Shown piece by piece: positions 54,459 through 63,383 of a DNA stretch of 64,000 nucleotides. Location: NCBI RefSeq assembly GCF_039696035.1, contig NZ_CP155567.1, forward strand, positions 4,025,001 through 4,089,000. Direction: 5' to 3'. The notes beneath the pieces are model-generated. The model was not told where the DNA came from and searched no databases. It saw only the letters and a list, made by a program, of their open reading frames with translations. This stretch comes from Microbulbifer sp. SAOS-129_SWC. Its GTDB lineage: Bacteria; Pseudomonadota; Gammaproteobacteria; Pseudomonadales; Cellvibrionaceae. Numbering within the stretch: position 1 is the first letter of the stretch; every line of letters begins with the position of its first letter. The position numbers were made by a program, and so were the translations under genes.

Positions 54459-55712
54459 ATGGGCGTCGGCATCCAGAAGCAGTTTTTTCGCACCCATTCG
54501 CACCAGATCGGTGCCCTGGGCCTGACTCTGGCCCTGGCACTGGCCGCATCGACGCCGGCGCAATCGGTGCCCGCTGATACCGGCGAATCCGCGGCCGGTA
54601 TTGCCCCGCTGTCTCCCTATCGGCCCATCGGCCGGCAGTACGCGCTGATGCGCGAGGAGCTGGCGCGCTATCTCAGCCTCGCCCGCGGCGACAACTGGCA
54701 GCCGCTCGACGCCGGGCCGCCACTGGCGCCGGGCATGCGCGATCCCCGCGTGCGCCAGCTGCGCAGCCTGCTGATGCAGTACGGCGACTATTCCCTCAGC
54801 GATCGTACCGGCAGTGACTCCGACGCCGATGTGTACGGCCCGCAGCTGCAACAGGCGGTACGCCGCTTCCAGCACCGCCACGGCCTCAAGGAAGACGCAC
54901 TGGTCGACAAACGCACGCGCGCGCGCCTGAACGTGGATCCGGCCGAGCGCGCGCGCACGCTGGCGGCCAATCTGCAGCGCTGGCAGCAGATACCCAAGGA
55001 TCTCGGCCCCCGCTACATCCTGATCAATATTGCCGATTTTCAGCTGCACCTGATCGACAACGGCCGGGAGCAGTACCGCATGCGCGTGGTGGTGGGCAAG
55101 CCAGACCACATGACGCCACAACTGGCCACGCGCATGACGCGCGTGATCTTCAACCCCATCTGGCGGGTGCCGCGCAATATCGCCGTGCGCGAACTGCTGC
55201 CGAAGGGCGGCGCCAGCCTCGCCGCCGACGGATACCGCCTGGTCAACCACAGCGGCCGCGCCGTGCCCTTTACCTCGCGCAATATTGCCGCCACCCGCCG
55301 AGGCAGTGTCAGCCTGCAACAGAAAGGCGGCCCCGGTAATGCGCTGGGGCGGGTCAAATTCGTGATCCCCAACCGCCAGGCCATTTTCCTGCACGACACC
55401 AACAGCAAGTACCTGTTCCGGCGCAGCGAGCGCGCCTTCAGTCACGGCTGTATCCGCCTGGAAAAACCGCTGGAATTCGCCCGTATGATGCTGCGGCAGC
55501 AGAACCAATGGAGCGACAGCCGTATCGAGCGCGCACTCGCCAGTCATCGCACCCGGGGTATCGCGCTGCGCAATCCCATCCCGGTGTATATCGCCTACTG
55601 GACCGCGTGGGTCGACGACGCCGGGCAATTGCAGTTCCGCCCCGACATCTATGGCCGCGACAATGCCGAAAGCGACCGCGCGGGCGGCGATCGCGGCGGC
55701 AAGGCGGAGTGA
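54459..55712 (+). CDS. L,D-transpeptidase, short paralog
   Basis: 417 residues from ATG 54459 (AGGGG seven bases upstream; a TTG 15 bases earlier is less likely). Signal peptide with A-L-G-L-T-L-A-L-A-L-A-A-S-T, peptidoglycan-binding segment A-V-R-R-F-Q-H-R-H-G-L-K-E-D, then YkuD with Cys331 in F-S-H-G-C-I-R-L. It lacks most of the scaffold of the preceding gene. Six bases before the next paralog. Confidence 0.9.
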   Translation: MGVGIQKQFFRTHSHQIGALGLTLALALAASTPAQSVPADTGESAAGIAPLSPYRPIGRQYALMREELARYLSLARGDNWQPLDAGPPLAPGMRDPRVRQLRSLLMQYGDYSLSDRTGSDSDADVYGPQLQQAVRRFQHRHGLKEDALVDKRTRARLNVDPAERARTLAANLQRWQQIPKDLGPRYILINIADFQLHLIDNGREQYRMRVVVGKPDHMTPQLATRMTRVIFNPIWRVPRNIAVRELLPKGGASLAADGYRLVNHSGRAVPFTSRNIAATRRGSVSLQQKGGPGNALGRVKFVIPNRQAIFLHDTNSKYLFRRSERAFSHGCIRLEKPLEFARMMLRQQNQWSDSRIERALASHRTRGIALRNPIPVYIAYWTAWVDDAGQLQFRPDIYGRDNAESDRAGGDRGGKAE

Positions 55713-55718
55713 CTGGCG

Positions 55719-56885
55719 ATGCATAGATACGTCCGCCGCCTGGCGGCTCTCCTGATCCTGATCGCCTCCCTGCCCGCAGTGGCGGCGGCAGGCAATAGCC
55801 CCTCCGCGGTAGCAGCCGTGGAGCCCGCCCACGCCGGTGCGGCCCTGCGCCAACAGGCGCAGCGCTACCGCGCGCTGCAACAACAGTGGCAGTCGCTCAG
55901 TGGCAGCCCGCTGCAGCCGGGCGACAAGGACCCGCGGGTCACAGAACTGCGCCTGCTGCTGGCTCTGCTCGGCGACTATCGCGGTCTGCCCGGCCCCCTG
56001 TCCGGCAGAGGCAGCCAGAACCCGGCGCGGTTCGATGGTGCCGTACAGGCGGCCGTGGAGCACTACCAGCGGCGCCACGGCCTCACCGCCAGCGGTACCC
56101 TGGACAGGGTCACCCTGGCCGAACTGGCAGTGCCGCCCGGCGAGCGCGCGCGCCAGCTGGAGCTCAATGCCGAGCGCTGGGACAAGCTGCCGAACGTCAC
56201 CGGTCAACGCTACGTGCTGATCAATGTGCCGGATTTTCGCCTGCAACTGGTCGAACAGGGGCGCGTAACGCTGAGCATGAAAACCGTGGTGGGAAAAACC
56301 AGTACCCACACCCCCACGCTGCGCACGCGCATCACCAATATTGTGTTCAACCCCAGCTGGACGGTGCCGCGCAGCATCCTGCTGACCGAGCTGCTGCCCA
56401 AGGCGCGCAGCAACCCCGAGGCGATGCAGCGCCGCGGTTATCGCGTGGTCAACTACCACAGTGGCGCCACCGCCCCCATCTCCGCCGACGGTATCGACCG
56501 CGCCGCCCACGGCCGCGCGACCCTGCGTCAGATGGGAGGCCCCGGCAACACCCTGGGGCGGGTCAAGTTCGTGATGCCGAACAAGCAGGCGATTTACCTG
56601 CACGATACCCAGGCGCAGAGCCTGTTCGAGCTGCGCGACCGGGCCTACAGCCACGGCTGCATACGCCTGCAGCACCCCGAGGAGCTGGCCTATGCGCTGC
56701 TGCGCCCGCAGGGCTGGGACAGAACCCGGGTCGCCGAGGCCACTACCGGTGACGAGAGCCTCAATATCCGCGTGGATCAGCCGCCGCGGGTGCTCATCAC
56801 CTATATCACCGCCTGGGTGGATAACCGCGGGCAGGTGCAGTTCCGCCGCGATCTCTACCACCGCGACTCGTCACCGTCCCGCTGA
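55719..56885 (+). CDS. L,D-transpeptidase, short paralog
   Basis: 388 residues. Signal peptide (L-A-A-L-L-I-L-I-A-S-L-P-A-V-A-A-A), binding segment A-V-E-H-Y-Q-R-R-H-G-L-T-A-S-G, and YkuD with Cys314 in Y-S-H-G-C-I-R-L. Closest in layout to the gene just upstream (both end Y-W/I-T-A-W-V-D). The two are spaced by six bases and likely co-transcribed. Confidence 0.9.
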   Translation: MHRYVRRLAALLILIASLPAVAAAGNSPSAVAAVEPAHAGAALRQQAQRYRALQQQWQSLSGSPLQPGDKDPRVTELRLLLALLGDYRGLPGPLSGRGSQNPARFDGAVQAAVEHYQRRHGLTASGTLDRVTLAELAVPPGERARQLELNAERWDKLPNVTGQRYVLINVPDFRLQLVEQGRVTLSMKTVVGKTSTHTPTLRTRITNIVFNPSWTVPRSILLTELLPKARSNPEAMQRRGYRVVNYHSGATAPISADGIDRAAHGRATLRQMGGPGNTLGRVKFVMPNKQAIYLHDTQAQSLFELRDRAYSHGCIRLQHPEELAYALLRPQGWDRTRVAEATTGDESLNIRVDQPPRVLITYITAWVDNRGQVQFRRDLYHRDSSPSR

Positions 56886-57224
56886 ACCGCCCCGACGCCG
56901 CATCGCGCCCCGCTGCCCCTTCAGACTCTCCATTCAGACTCAAATACATCATTTGGTCGCAAAAAAAATATTTTTCCGTGCAGGCCGATAAATGACAACG
57001 CTGTCTCTTATTTTTACCGCTGTTGCTCGTCAATTCGCCGCTGGCGCCGCTTCGGGTAGTGTATGGAGAAATAAATTACCAGCCGCCCCCTAGGATTATT
57101 TCGGCATTAAGCGCTACCGGTTTGTAACACAAGGTTATTTTTTGTACAGTTCATCCCGTACCTCCTGACGCCAAAAGCAACAGGGGGCCCAGACGAGAAA
57201 CAGACGACGAGGCGGAAACAGGGT
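56886..57224. other. intergenic region upstream of ycbK-like gene
   Basis: 339 bases without a gene. An AT-rich palindromic run (AAAAATATTTTT) lies near 56965-56977, and TTGTAA near 57121 with a downstream TGTACAGT could be a weak promoter. No RNA structure or ORF is convincing. Confidence 0.45.
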
Positions 57225-57758
57225 ATGAAGAATCCATCCAGACGCCGGTTCCTGGCAGTAACCTGTGCAACAGCGGCCGCGGTCAGTGCCGGACCGACAT
57301 TCGCAAAAGTAGGTAGCGCACGCACCTTGAGAATGCGCAACCTGCATACAGGAGAAAGGCTGAACACCGCCTTCTGGTCGAATGGTCACTTCGACAGCTC
57401 CGGTCTGAAGCAATTCAACCGCCTGCTGCGTGACCACCGCGCCAACGAAGTAACGCGCATGGACCCGAAAGTCCTCGAGCTGGTGTACAAGCTGAAAGAA
57501 AAGCTGAACTACAACGGCGAAATCCAGATCATCTCGGGTTATCGCTCGCCGAAGACCAACGCCATGTTGCGCTCGCGCTCCAAAGGCGTCGCCAAGCACA
57601 GTTACCACACCCGTGGCATGGCGATCGACCTGCGCATGCCGGGCATCCCGCTCAGCAAGCTGCGTCAGGCAGCGCTGGAACTGAAGCTCGGCGGTGTGGG
57701 TTACTACCCGAAGAGCAACTTTGTCCACGTAGACACTGGCCCGGTACGTCGCTGGTAA
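57225..57758 (+). CDS. ycbK: YcbK-type peptidase (DUF882), Tat-exported
   Basis: 177 residues. Twin-arginine signal R-R-R-F-L-A at residues 6-11, then a M15-like peptidase domain with S-G-Y-R-S-P-K-T-N, zinc ligands in H-S-Y-H-T-R-G-M-A-I-D and H-V-D near the C terminus. E. coli carries ycbK next to ycbB, which supports linkage to L,D-transpeptidase biology. Probably a zinc carboxypeptidase or murein-interacting protein. Confidence 0.9.
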   Translation: MKNPSRRRFLAVTCATAAAVSAGPTFAKVGSARTLRMRNLHTGERLNTAFWSNGHFDSSGLKQFNRLLRDHRANEVTRMDPKVLELVYKLKEKLNYNGEIQIISGYRSPKTNAMLRSRSKGVAKHSYHTRGMAIDLRMPGIPLSKLRQAALELKLGGVGYYPKSNFVHVDTGPVRRW

Positions 57759-57777
57759 GCGACTGCCCCCGGGCACA

Positions 57778-57811
57778 CAAAGGCCGCCAGGTAACTGGCG
57801 GCCTTTTTTTT
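57778..57811 (+). terminator. Rho-independent terminator of ycbK
   Basis: AAAGGCCGCCAG, a short loop, CTGGCGGCC and a run of at least eight T. Confidence 0.93.
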
Positions 57812-57872
57812 TGCGCGCAGCGCGGGCATCGCGGAGAATCCCCAAGCCAACCACAAAAAGAGAAATGCCGGG

Positions 57873-58187
57873 ATGTTTGCAGTCATCTTCACCGCCGTCA
57901 CCGGCGATCAGGACCCTGAGTACGGCAGGACCGTGGCCAGGATGCGCGAACTGGCGTTCGACCATTACGGCTGCCTGGACTTTATTGCGGTGACCGAAGG
58001 GAAACAGGAGATCGCCATCTCCTATTGGCACCGCGAAGAGGATATCCGCCGCTGGCGCCAGGACGCGGAGCACATCCTGGCCCAGGAGCTGGGGCGCGCC
58101 CGCTGGTATGAATCCTACAAGGTGGAAGTGGTGGAAGTGCGGCGCCGCTACACCCACCCCGGCGAGCAGCCGGCTGGCAACTACTGA
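57873..58187 (+). CDS. antibiotic biosynthesis monooxygenase (ABM)-fold protein
   Basis: 104 residues. F-A-V-I-F-T-A-V at the N terminus, A-R-M-R-E-L-A-F-D-H-Y-G-C-L-D-F, and I-A-I-S-Y-W-H-R-E-E-D-I-R-R-W-R give the dimeric ferredoxin-like ABM pattern. Function unknown; members include quinone monooxygenases and heme-degrading enzymes. Its stop overlaps the stop of the convergent imelysin gene by seven bases. Confidence 0.75.
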   Translation: MFAVIFTAVTGDQDPEYGRTVARMRELAFDHYGCLDFIAVTEGKQEIAISYWHREEDIRRWRQDAEHILAQELGRARWYESYKVEVVEVRRRYTHPGEQPAGNY

Positions 58188-59371
58188 GCGTCCGCCGGCA
58201 GGTTGACCGGCGTCATTTCGTCCGCGCTGACCGGCACCTGGGTAGTGCCGGCCATCAGGCCGGCTATCTGTTCCAGCAGATCCCGCGCCTGTGCCAACTG
58301 GCTCAGTTCCGCCAACTCGATCGGATCTTCCATCTTCAGCAGCAGCGCTTCCAGCGCGGCAAAGCGCTGCGCCAGCGCCTCCGCCTGGTGGCGGTCGAGC
58401 AGCAGATCGGCCAGACCGCCGCCGTTGGCGGGGATCCAATCGGCCTCCAGGGTGCGCAGCATCGCCAGCAGGGCCAGCTTGGAATCCGCCGCGCGACCGC
58501 TCTCCACATCGCTCTCGGAACTCTCCGGCAGGCGCCGCAGCAGTTCTTCGTCGACGGTGCGGACTTCAGCGGCACGAATCTGCTGGATCCGCGCAGCAGG
58601 ACTCAGGGCGAGGAAGTAGCGCGACAGGTCGTTGGCGGTGAAGGGCCAGCGGCGCACCAGGCCGTCGATGTCCTCCGCCATGCCGCGACCGATCAGACGG
58701 GTCAGCTCGCGGCGGCGGTTGGCGGCCTGGGCTTCGGGCTTTTCCCCCTTGTTGACCGCGACGAAATCTTTCGCCGCACGCTCACCGGTAGGCCCCCACA
58801 GCATGATTTCCATCGCGTGAAAGCCGGTGCTGGCCTCCTCGTTGGCGGTCAGGCGGTGCTGGCGGCGCAGGTTGGCCAGGTTCAGCTCGATGGCGGTGTC
58901 ATTGACGATACCGCTGTTGGAATAGCCCGGCACCGTGTCCAGGTAGCCCGGTTGCACCGGCCAGCTGTCCAGCGACAGCTCCAGCTTGCGCCCCTCGCCG
59001 CGCAGATCCGCCGGCGCGAATGCCAGCTGGATATAGGGCAGCGCCGCGGCGAAATCGCGGTGCGCCTCAAGCCACGCCAGCCGCGCCGCCTCGAGATGGT
59101 CCTCACTGGGGCCCGCCAGCAGCGTGGCGATAGCGCGGTTGAGCGCGGCCACTGCCGCCTTGGTATCCACCAGCGCCGCCTCGCCGGATTGCCACACCCG
59201 CCGCGACAGCGTCTGCGCCGCCTCTTCACTGAAGCTCGGCACCGCCGGTTTGGCCGCCGCAGCGGCTTGCGGCGCCGCCTGTTCGTCGCGCTTCTCGCTG
59301 CAGGCCGAGAGGGCCACCAGCGCGGCCAGCAACAGCGTGGCGCCACCGCGCCGAATGCTATTTACGATCAC
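58181..59371 (-). CDS. imelysin-family lipoprotein
   Basis: 396 residues from GTG 59371, preceded by GAGGA; earlier GTG lacks a ribosome site. Signal ends S-A-C (Cys24). The imelysin G-F-H-A-M-E motif is at about 183-188, matching GxHxxE, and a W-L-E-A-H-R-D-F-A helix precedes it. Imelysins are periplasmic or surface proteins linked to iron-responsive uptake. No partner genes (heme oxygenase-like, iron transport) are beside it; the TonB operon is 10 kb away. Confidence 0.88.
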   Translation of the reverse strand: MIVNSIRRGGATLLLAALVALSACSEKRDEQAAPQAAAAAKPAVPSFSEEAAQTLSRRVWQSGEAALVDTKAAVAALNRAIATLLAGPSEDHLEAARLAWLEAHRDFAAALPYIQLAFAPADLRGEGRKLELSLDSWPVQPGYLDTVPGYSNSGIVNDTAIELNLANLRRQHRLTANEEASTGFHAMEIMLWGPTGERAAKDFVAVNKGEKPEAQAANRRRELTRLIGRGMAEDIDGLVRRWPFTANDLSRYFLALSPAARIQQIRAAEVRTVDEELLRRLPESSESDVESGRAADSKLALLAMLRTLEADWIPANGGGLADLLLDRHQAEALAQRFAALEALLLKMEDPIELAELSQLAQARDLLEQIAGLMAGTTQVPVSADEMTPVNLPADAQ

Positions 59372-59408
59372 AAAATTCCTCACAACACTGTATGACTCTT
59401 CGCCCGTT

Positions 59409-60074
59409 TCAGTCCGCATCGCGCAGGCTGATCACCGGCCAGCCGCGCGTATCCGCTTGCGCGCGCAGGTCCGTATCCGGATCCACCGCAACCGGGTGTT
59501 CCACCTCCTGCAGCAGTGGCAGGTCGTTGATGGAGTCGCTGTAAAACCACTTCTCCGCCGACTGGTACGACGGGTTATGCGCCAGCCACTGGTGCAGCCG
59601 CAACACCTTGCCGCTGCGATAGCAGGGCTCGCCCAGCACGCGGCCGGTAAACAGGCCATCCACCTCTTCCGGCTCGGTGGCCAGCAGGGTGTCGACCCCC
59701 AGGCGCTCCGCAATCGGCGCCACCACAAAGCGGTTGGTGGCGGTGATGATCATAATATGATGACCCGCACGACGATGCCGACCAATTAACTCTTCCGCCC
59801 TCGGCAACCAGATTTCGTTGACCACTTCCTCCATGAACTGCTGGTGGAGGCTGTCCAGCTGGCCGCGGGACAACTGCGCCAGCGGCTCCAGCGCGAATTC
59901 CAGGTAGGCGAAGATATCCAGCTCGCCGCGCTGGTAATCGCGGTAAAAGCGGTCGTTCGCCTCGCGGAAACGCTCGCCGTCCACCTGCTCGCGCTGCACC
60001 AGGAACTCGCCCCAGGCGTGATCGCTGTCGCCGCCGATCAGGGTGTTGTCCAGGTCAAAGATTGCCAACTGCAC
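59409..60074 (-). CDS. HAD-IB phosphatase, phosphoserine-phosphatase-like
   Basis: 221 residues. Motif I D-L-D-N-T-L at residues 7-12, motif II T-A-T-N near 111-114, motif III S-D-S-I-N-D-L-P-L-L near 179-188. The helical cap and G-K-V-L-R-L fit the HAD-IB subgroup (SerB/CicA-like). Substrate not assigned; SerB proper often has an ACT domain, which is absent here. Divergent from rppH. Confidence 0.88.
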   Translation of the reverse strand: MQLAIFDLDNTLIGGDSDHAWGEFLVQREQVDGERFREANDRFYRDYQRGELDIFAYLEFALEPLAQLSRGQLDSLHQQFMEEVVNEIWLPRAEELIGRHRRAGHHIMIITATNRFVVAPIAERLGVDTLLATEPEEVDGLFTGRVLGEPCYRSGKVLRLHQWLAHNPSYQSAEKWFYSDSINDLPLLQEVEHPVAVDPDTDLRAQADTRGWPVISLRDAD

Positions 60075-60231
60075 GGTACATTCCTCTTTGTAACTATAGG
60101 CATTTTGCCGCCACCGCCATGCAGCGCGGCGCCGCGGCGGCCAATTTTACCTCGCCGGCGGCCTCAACACAGCGACGCGGTCGCCGAATTGCCGTAATGC
60201 CCTCCGCTGTGGAACAATGCAGAGCAAGTCT

Positions 60232-60250
60232 GTGTGGCAACTGGCCACAC
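60232..60250 (+). promoter_or_regulatory. small hairpin in the rppH leader
   Basis: GTGTGGC (60232-60238), 5-nt loop, GCCACAC (60244-60250), just upstream of the GAGGA ribosome site. May affect mRNA stability or translation; no data. Confidence 0.4.
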
Positions 60251-60273
60251 GCCAATAATTCGAGGACGCTATT

Positions 60274-60954
60274 TTGGGCGACGGCAAATCGGCGCAATCT
60301 GGGCGCAAGAACCGCCGCAAGTCCGCCAGACAGTCCAACCGCTCCGAGGCCCCCGGGAACAATCGAAAACCCCGCGGCCAGGGCGGCGACAACAGCAGCA
60401 ATATCGACGCCGAGGGCTTCCGCCCCAACGTCGGTATCATTGTGCTGAACGCCCGCGGCCAGGCGCTGTGGGCGCGGCGGGTCGGTGGCAAGGACGCCTG
60501 GCAATTCCCCCAGGGCGGTATCAATCCGGGCGAGGCCCCGGAACAGGCGCTGTATCGCGAACTCTACGAGGAGATCGGGCTGACCCGCGATCAGGTGAGC
60601 ATGATCGCCTGTACCCGCGGCTGGCTGCGCTATCGCCTGCCCCAGCGGCTGATCCGCAAGCGCTCGGAGCCGCTGTGTATCGGCCAGAAGCAGAAGTGGT
60701 ACCTGCTGCGGCTGGAGGCCCCGGAGAGCACCATCAGCTTCAACAATGGCTACAAGCCGGAATTCGACCACTGGCGCTGGGTCACCTACTGGCACCCGCT
60801 CAGCAAGGTGGTGACCTTCAAGCGCGAAGTGTACCGGCGCGCCCTCACTGAACTCGCCCCGCAGCAATTGCAGCTGGAAAAACGCTGGCTGCGCGAGTGC
60901 GACGAGGCCCCGCGCCAGGACCAGTGGGAAACGCCGCCGCAGGAGCGCGAATAG
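60274..60954 (+). CDS. rppH: RNA pyrophosphohydrolase with N-terminal extension
   Basis: 226 residues. Removes pyrophosphate from mRNA 5' ends to trigger decay. Nudix box at 81-103 (G-G-I-N-P-G-E ... R-E-L-Y-E-E-I-G-L), [13 protein letters not shown] before it, and [11 protein letters not shown] after. E. coli RppH begins near I-D-x-D-G-F-R-P-N; here that segment is at residue 44, preceded by ~42 residues rich in Arg, Lys, Ser, Asn and Gly. There is no ATG or other good start at the usual place; TTG 60274 has GAGGA seven bases upstream. Next to ptsP as in E. coli. Confidence 0.93.
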   Translation: MGDGKSAQSGRKNRRKSARQSNRSEAPGNNRKPRGQGGDNSSNIDAEGFRPNVGIIVLNARGQALWARRVGGKDAWQFPQGGINPGEAPEQALYRELYEEIGLTRDQVSMIACTRGWLRYRLPQRLIRKRSEPLCIGQKQKWYLLRLEAPESTISFNNGYKPEFDHWRWVTYWHPLSKVVTFKREVYRRALTELAPQQLQLEKRWLRECDEAPRQDQWETPPQERE

Positions 60955-61009
60955 CACCCCGCCGCGCGCTACCTTAGACTCAGGGAATATTTAAGGAAGG
61001 GAAAAGCCT

Positions 61010-63274
61010 TTGCTCGGATCTCTGCGCAGTATCGTTCAGGAAGTCAACGCGGCCCGCGACCTCCCCGCGGTACTGGATATCATCGTACGCCGCGTACGCG
61101 AGGTGATGCGCACCCGTGTCTGCTCGGTCTATCTGCGCGACAAGCAGTCCGGCAACTACGTGCTGATGGCCACCCGCGGCCTCAACCCCGACGCCGTCGG
61201 CCAGGTGCACCTGGCGCCGGGCGAAGGCCTGGTGGGCAACGTGGTCACCCGCGAGGAACCGATCAACCTGGAGCAGGCCGAGGCCCACCCGGCTTACCAC
61301 TACTTCCCCGCCACCGGCGAGGAGCGCTTCAGCGCCTTCCTCGGCACCCCGATCATCCACCACCGCAACGTCCTCGGCGTGCTGGTGGTGCAGCAGGCCG
61401 AGAAGCGCCGCTTCGACGAGGGTGAAGAAGCCTTTCTGGTCACGCTGTCGGCGCAGCTCGCCGGCGTCATTGCCCACGCCGAGGCCACCGGCGCCCTGGC
61501 CGTCATCGGTCGCCAGCGCAAAGAGGCCAAATTCCGAGGCATTGCCGCCTCTCCCGGCGTCGCCATCGGCCGCGCCCACGTCATCGCGCCCCAGGTCAAC
61601 CTGGCCACGGTGCCCTACTCCTGCTGCGTCGACGTGGAGGCCGAGCTGGAGCTGTTCCACCAGGCACTGGCGGCGGCGCGCAGCGAGATCCGCGAGGTCG
61701 GCGAGCGCCTCAAGGACGAACTGAACCGCGAGGAACGCGCGCTGTTCGATGCCTATATCAGCATGCTCGACGACAACTCCCTGGCCGTGGAGGTGTGCGA
61801 CCGCATCCGCCAGCAGATCAGCGCCCCGCGCGCCTGGGCCGAGGTCATGCTCGAGCATGTACACCGCTTCGAAGCCATGTCCGACGCCTACTTCCGCGAT
61901 CGCGCCGCCGACGTGCGCGACCTGGGCGCGCGGGTACTGGTGCACCTGCGCCAGCAACAGCAGAGCCGGCGCGACTACCCGGAAAATACCGTGCTGATCG
62001 GCGAGGAGCTCACCGCCGCGATGCTCGCCGAAGTGCCGCGGGACAAACTGATCGGGCTGGTATCGATCAAGGGATCGGCCAACAGCCACGTGGCCATCAT
62101 CGCCCGCGCCATGGGCCTGCCGGCGGTCATGGGCGCGCAGGAGCTGCCCTACGAACAGGTCGACGGCGCCGAGCTGGTGGTCGACGGCTACCGCGGCGAA
62201 CTGCACATTCACCCCGGCCGCGAACTGCGCCGCCGCTTCGACGCCATCGTCGCCGAGGAGCGCGAACTGGCGCGCAACCTCGACCACCTGGCCGGCCTGC
62301 CGGCGGAAACCGCCGACGGTCACCGCGTGCGGCTGTGGGTCAATACCGGGCTGATGGCCGACGTGGTGCGCTCGCTGGAGCGCGGCGCCGAGGGCGTGGG
62401 CCTGTACCGCACCGAAGTGCCTTTCTTGTTGCGCGACCGCTTCCCGTCCGAGGAGGAGCAGCGCGAGATCTACCGCGAGCAGCTGGCCGCCTTCGCCCCG
62501 CGCCCGGTCACCATGCGCACGCTGGATATCGGCGGCGACAAGGCGCTGGCCTATTTCCCCATCGAGGAAACCAACCCGTTCCTCGGCTGGCGCGGCATCC
62601 GCGTGACCCTCGACCACCCGGAGATCTTCCTGGGGCAGGTGCGCGCGATGATGAAAGCCAGCCTGGGCCTCGACAACCTGCGCATCATGCTGCCGATGAT
62701 CAGCGGCGTGGGCGAGCTGGAAGCGGCGCGCAAACTGGTGCAGCGCGCCCACACCGAGCTGGTGGACGAGGGCTTCGAGATCCAGATGCCGCCGCTCGGC
62801 ATCATGATCGAGGTCCCCTCGGCGGTATACCAGGCGCGCGAGCTGGCCGAGCGGGTGGATTTCATCTCCGTGGGCAGCAATGACCTGACCCAGTACCTGC
62901 TGGCGGTGGACCGCAACAACAGCCGCGTGGCCAATATCTACCACGCCCTGCACCCGGCGGTGCTGCGCGCCCTGTGCGATGTGGTCACAGCCGGCCACGC
63001 CGCCGACACCAAGGTGGGCATCTGCGGCGAGCTGGCCGGCGATCCCGGCGGCGCGCTGCTGCTGGTGGCGATGGGCTACGACGTACTGTCGATGAACGCC
63101 ACCAACCTGCCGCGGGTCAAGGCCGCGCTGCGCGCCGTGCGCAAGGCGGACACCGACCTGCTGCTGCAGCAGGTGCTGGCCATGCACGCGCCGGAAGAGG
63201 TCGAGGAAACGGTGCAGGCCTACCTGAAGCGGCTGGGCCTGAAAGCGCTGCTGCAGCCGGCCGCGGGTCAGTAA
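61010..63274 (+). CDS. ptsP: phosphoenolpyruvate-protein phosphotransferase PtsP (EI-Ntr)
   Basis: 754 residues, first enzyme of the nitrogen phosphotransferase system. N-terminal GAF domain (about 1-150) with C-S-V-Y-L-R-D, then PEP-utilising N domain, phospho-His360 in S-A-N-S-H-V-A-I-I-A-R-A, and C-terminal PEP barrel with G-L-Y-R-T-E-V and D-I-G-G-D-K. TTG 61010 with AAGGAAGG upstream; no ATG fits the conserved start. 55 bases after rppH. npr and ptsN are not in the window. Confidence 0.96.
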   Translation: MLGSLRSIVQEVNAARDLPAVLDIIVRRVREVMRTRVCSVYLRDKQSGNYVLMATRGLNPDAVGQVHLAPGEGLVGNVVTREEPINLEQAEAHPAYHYFPATGEERFSAFLGTPIIHHRNVLGVLVVQQAEKRRFDEGEEAFLVTLSAQLAGVIAHAEATGALAVIGRQRKEAKFRGIAASPGVAIGRAHVIAPQVNLATVPYSCCVDVEAELELFHQALAAARSEIREVGERLKDELNREERALFDAYISMLDDNSLAVEVCDRIRQQISAPRAWAEVMLEHVHRFEAMSDAYFRDRAADVRDLGARVLVHLRQQQQSRRDYPENTVLIGEELTAAMLAEVPRDKLIGLVSIKGSANSHVAIIARAMGLPAVMGAQELPYEQVDGAELVVDGYRGELHIHPGRELRRRFDAIVAEERELARNLDHLAGLPAETADGHRVRLWVNTGLMADVVRSLERGAEGVGLYRTEVPFLLRDRFPSEEEQREIYREQLAAFAPRPVTMRTLDIGGDKALAYFPIEETNPFLGWRGIRVTLDHPEIFLGQVRAMMKASLGLDNLRIMLPMISGVGELEAARKLVQRAHTELVDEGFEIQMPPLGIMIEVPSAVYQARELAERVDFISVGSNDLTQYLLAVDRNNSRVANIYHALHPAVLRALCDVVTAGHAADTKVGICGELAGDPGGALLLVAMGYDVLSMNATNLPRVKAALRAVRKADTDLLLQQVLAMHAPEEVEETVQAYLKRLGLKALLQPAAGQ

Positions 63275-63341
63275 ATACCGGCCGCCGCGGCCACCTTCAC
63301 AATTCTTCATGCGGGCTTCAGTCTCTTCAGACAGCCCCGCA

Positions 63342-63377
63342 CTCCAATAAGCGCCACCGATTGGCACTTTATTGGAG
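63342..63377 (+). promoter_or_regulatory. hairpin covering the ribosome site of the last gene
   Basis: CTCCAATAA (63342-63350) pairs with TTATTGGAG (63369-63377), with further near-pairing inside. The right arm contains the GGAG that precedes ATG 63384, so folding would hide the ribosome site. Confidence 0.5.
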
Positions 63378-63383
63378 ACCCCC

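Noticed and set aside
54420..56861. 813-codon minus-strand frame opposite the two short L,D-transpeptidases
   Set aside because: Spans two well-supported genes and their gap; a compositional artefact of high GC.
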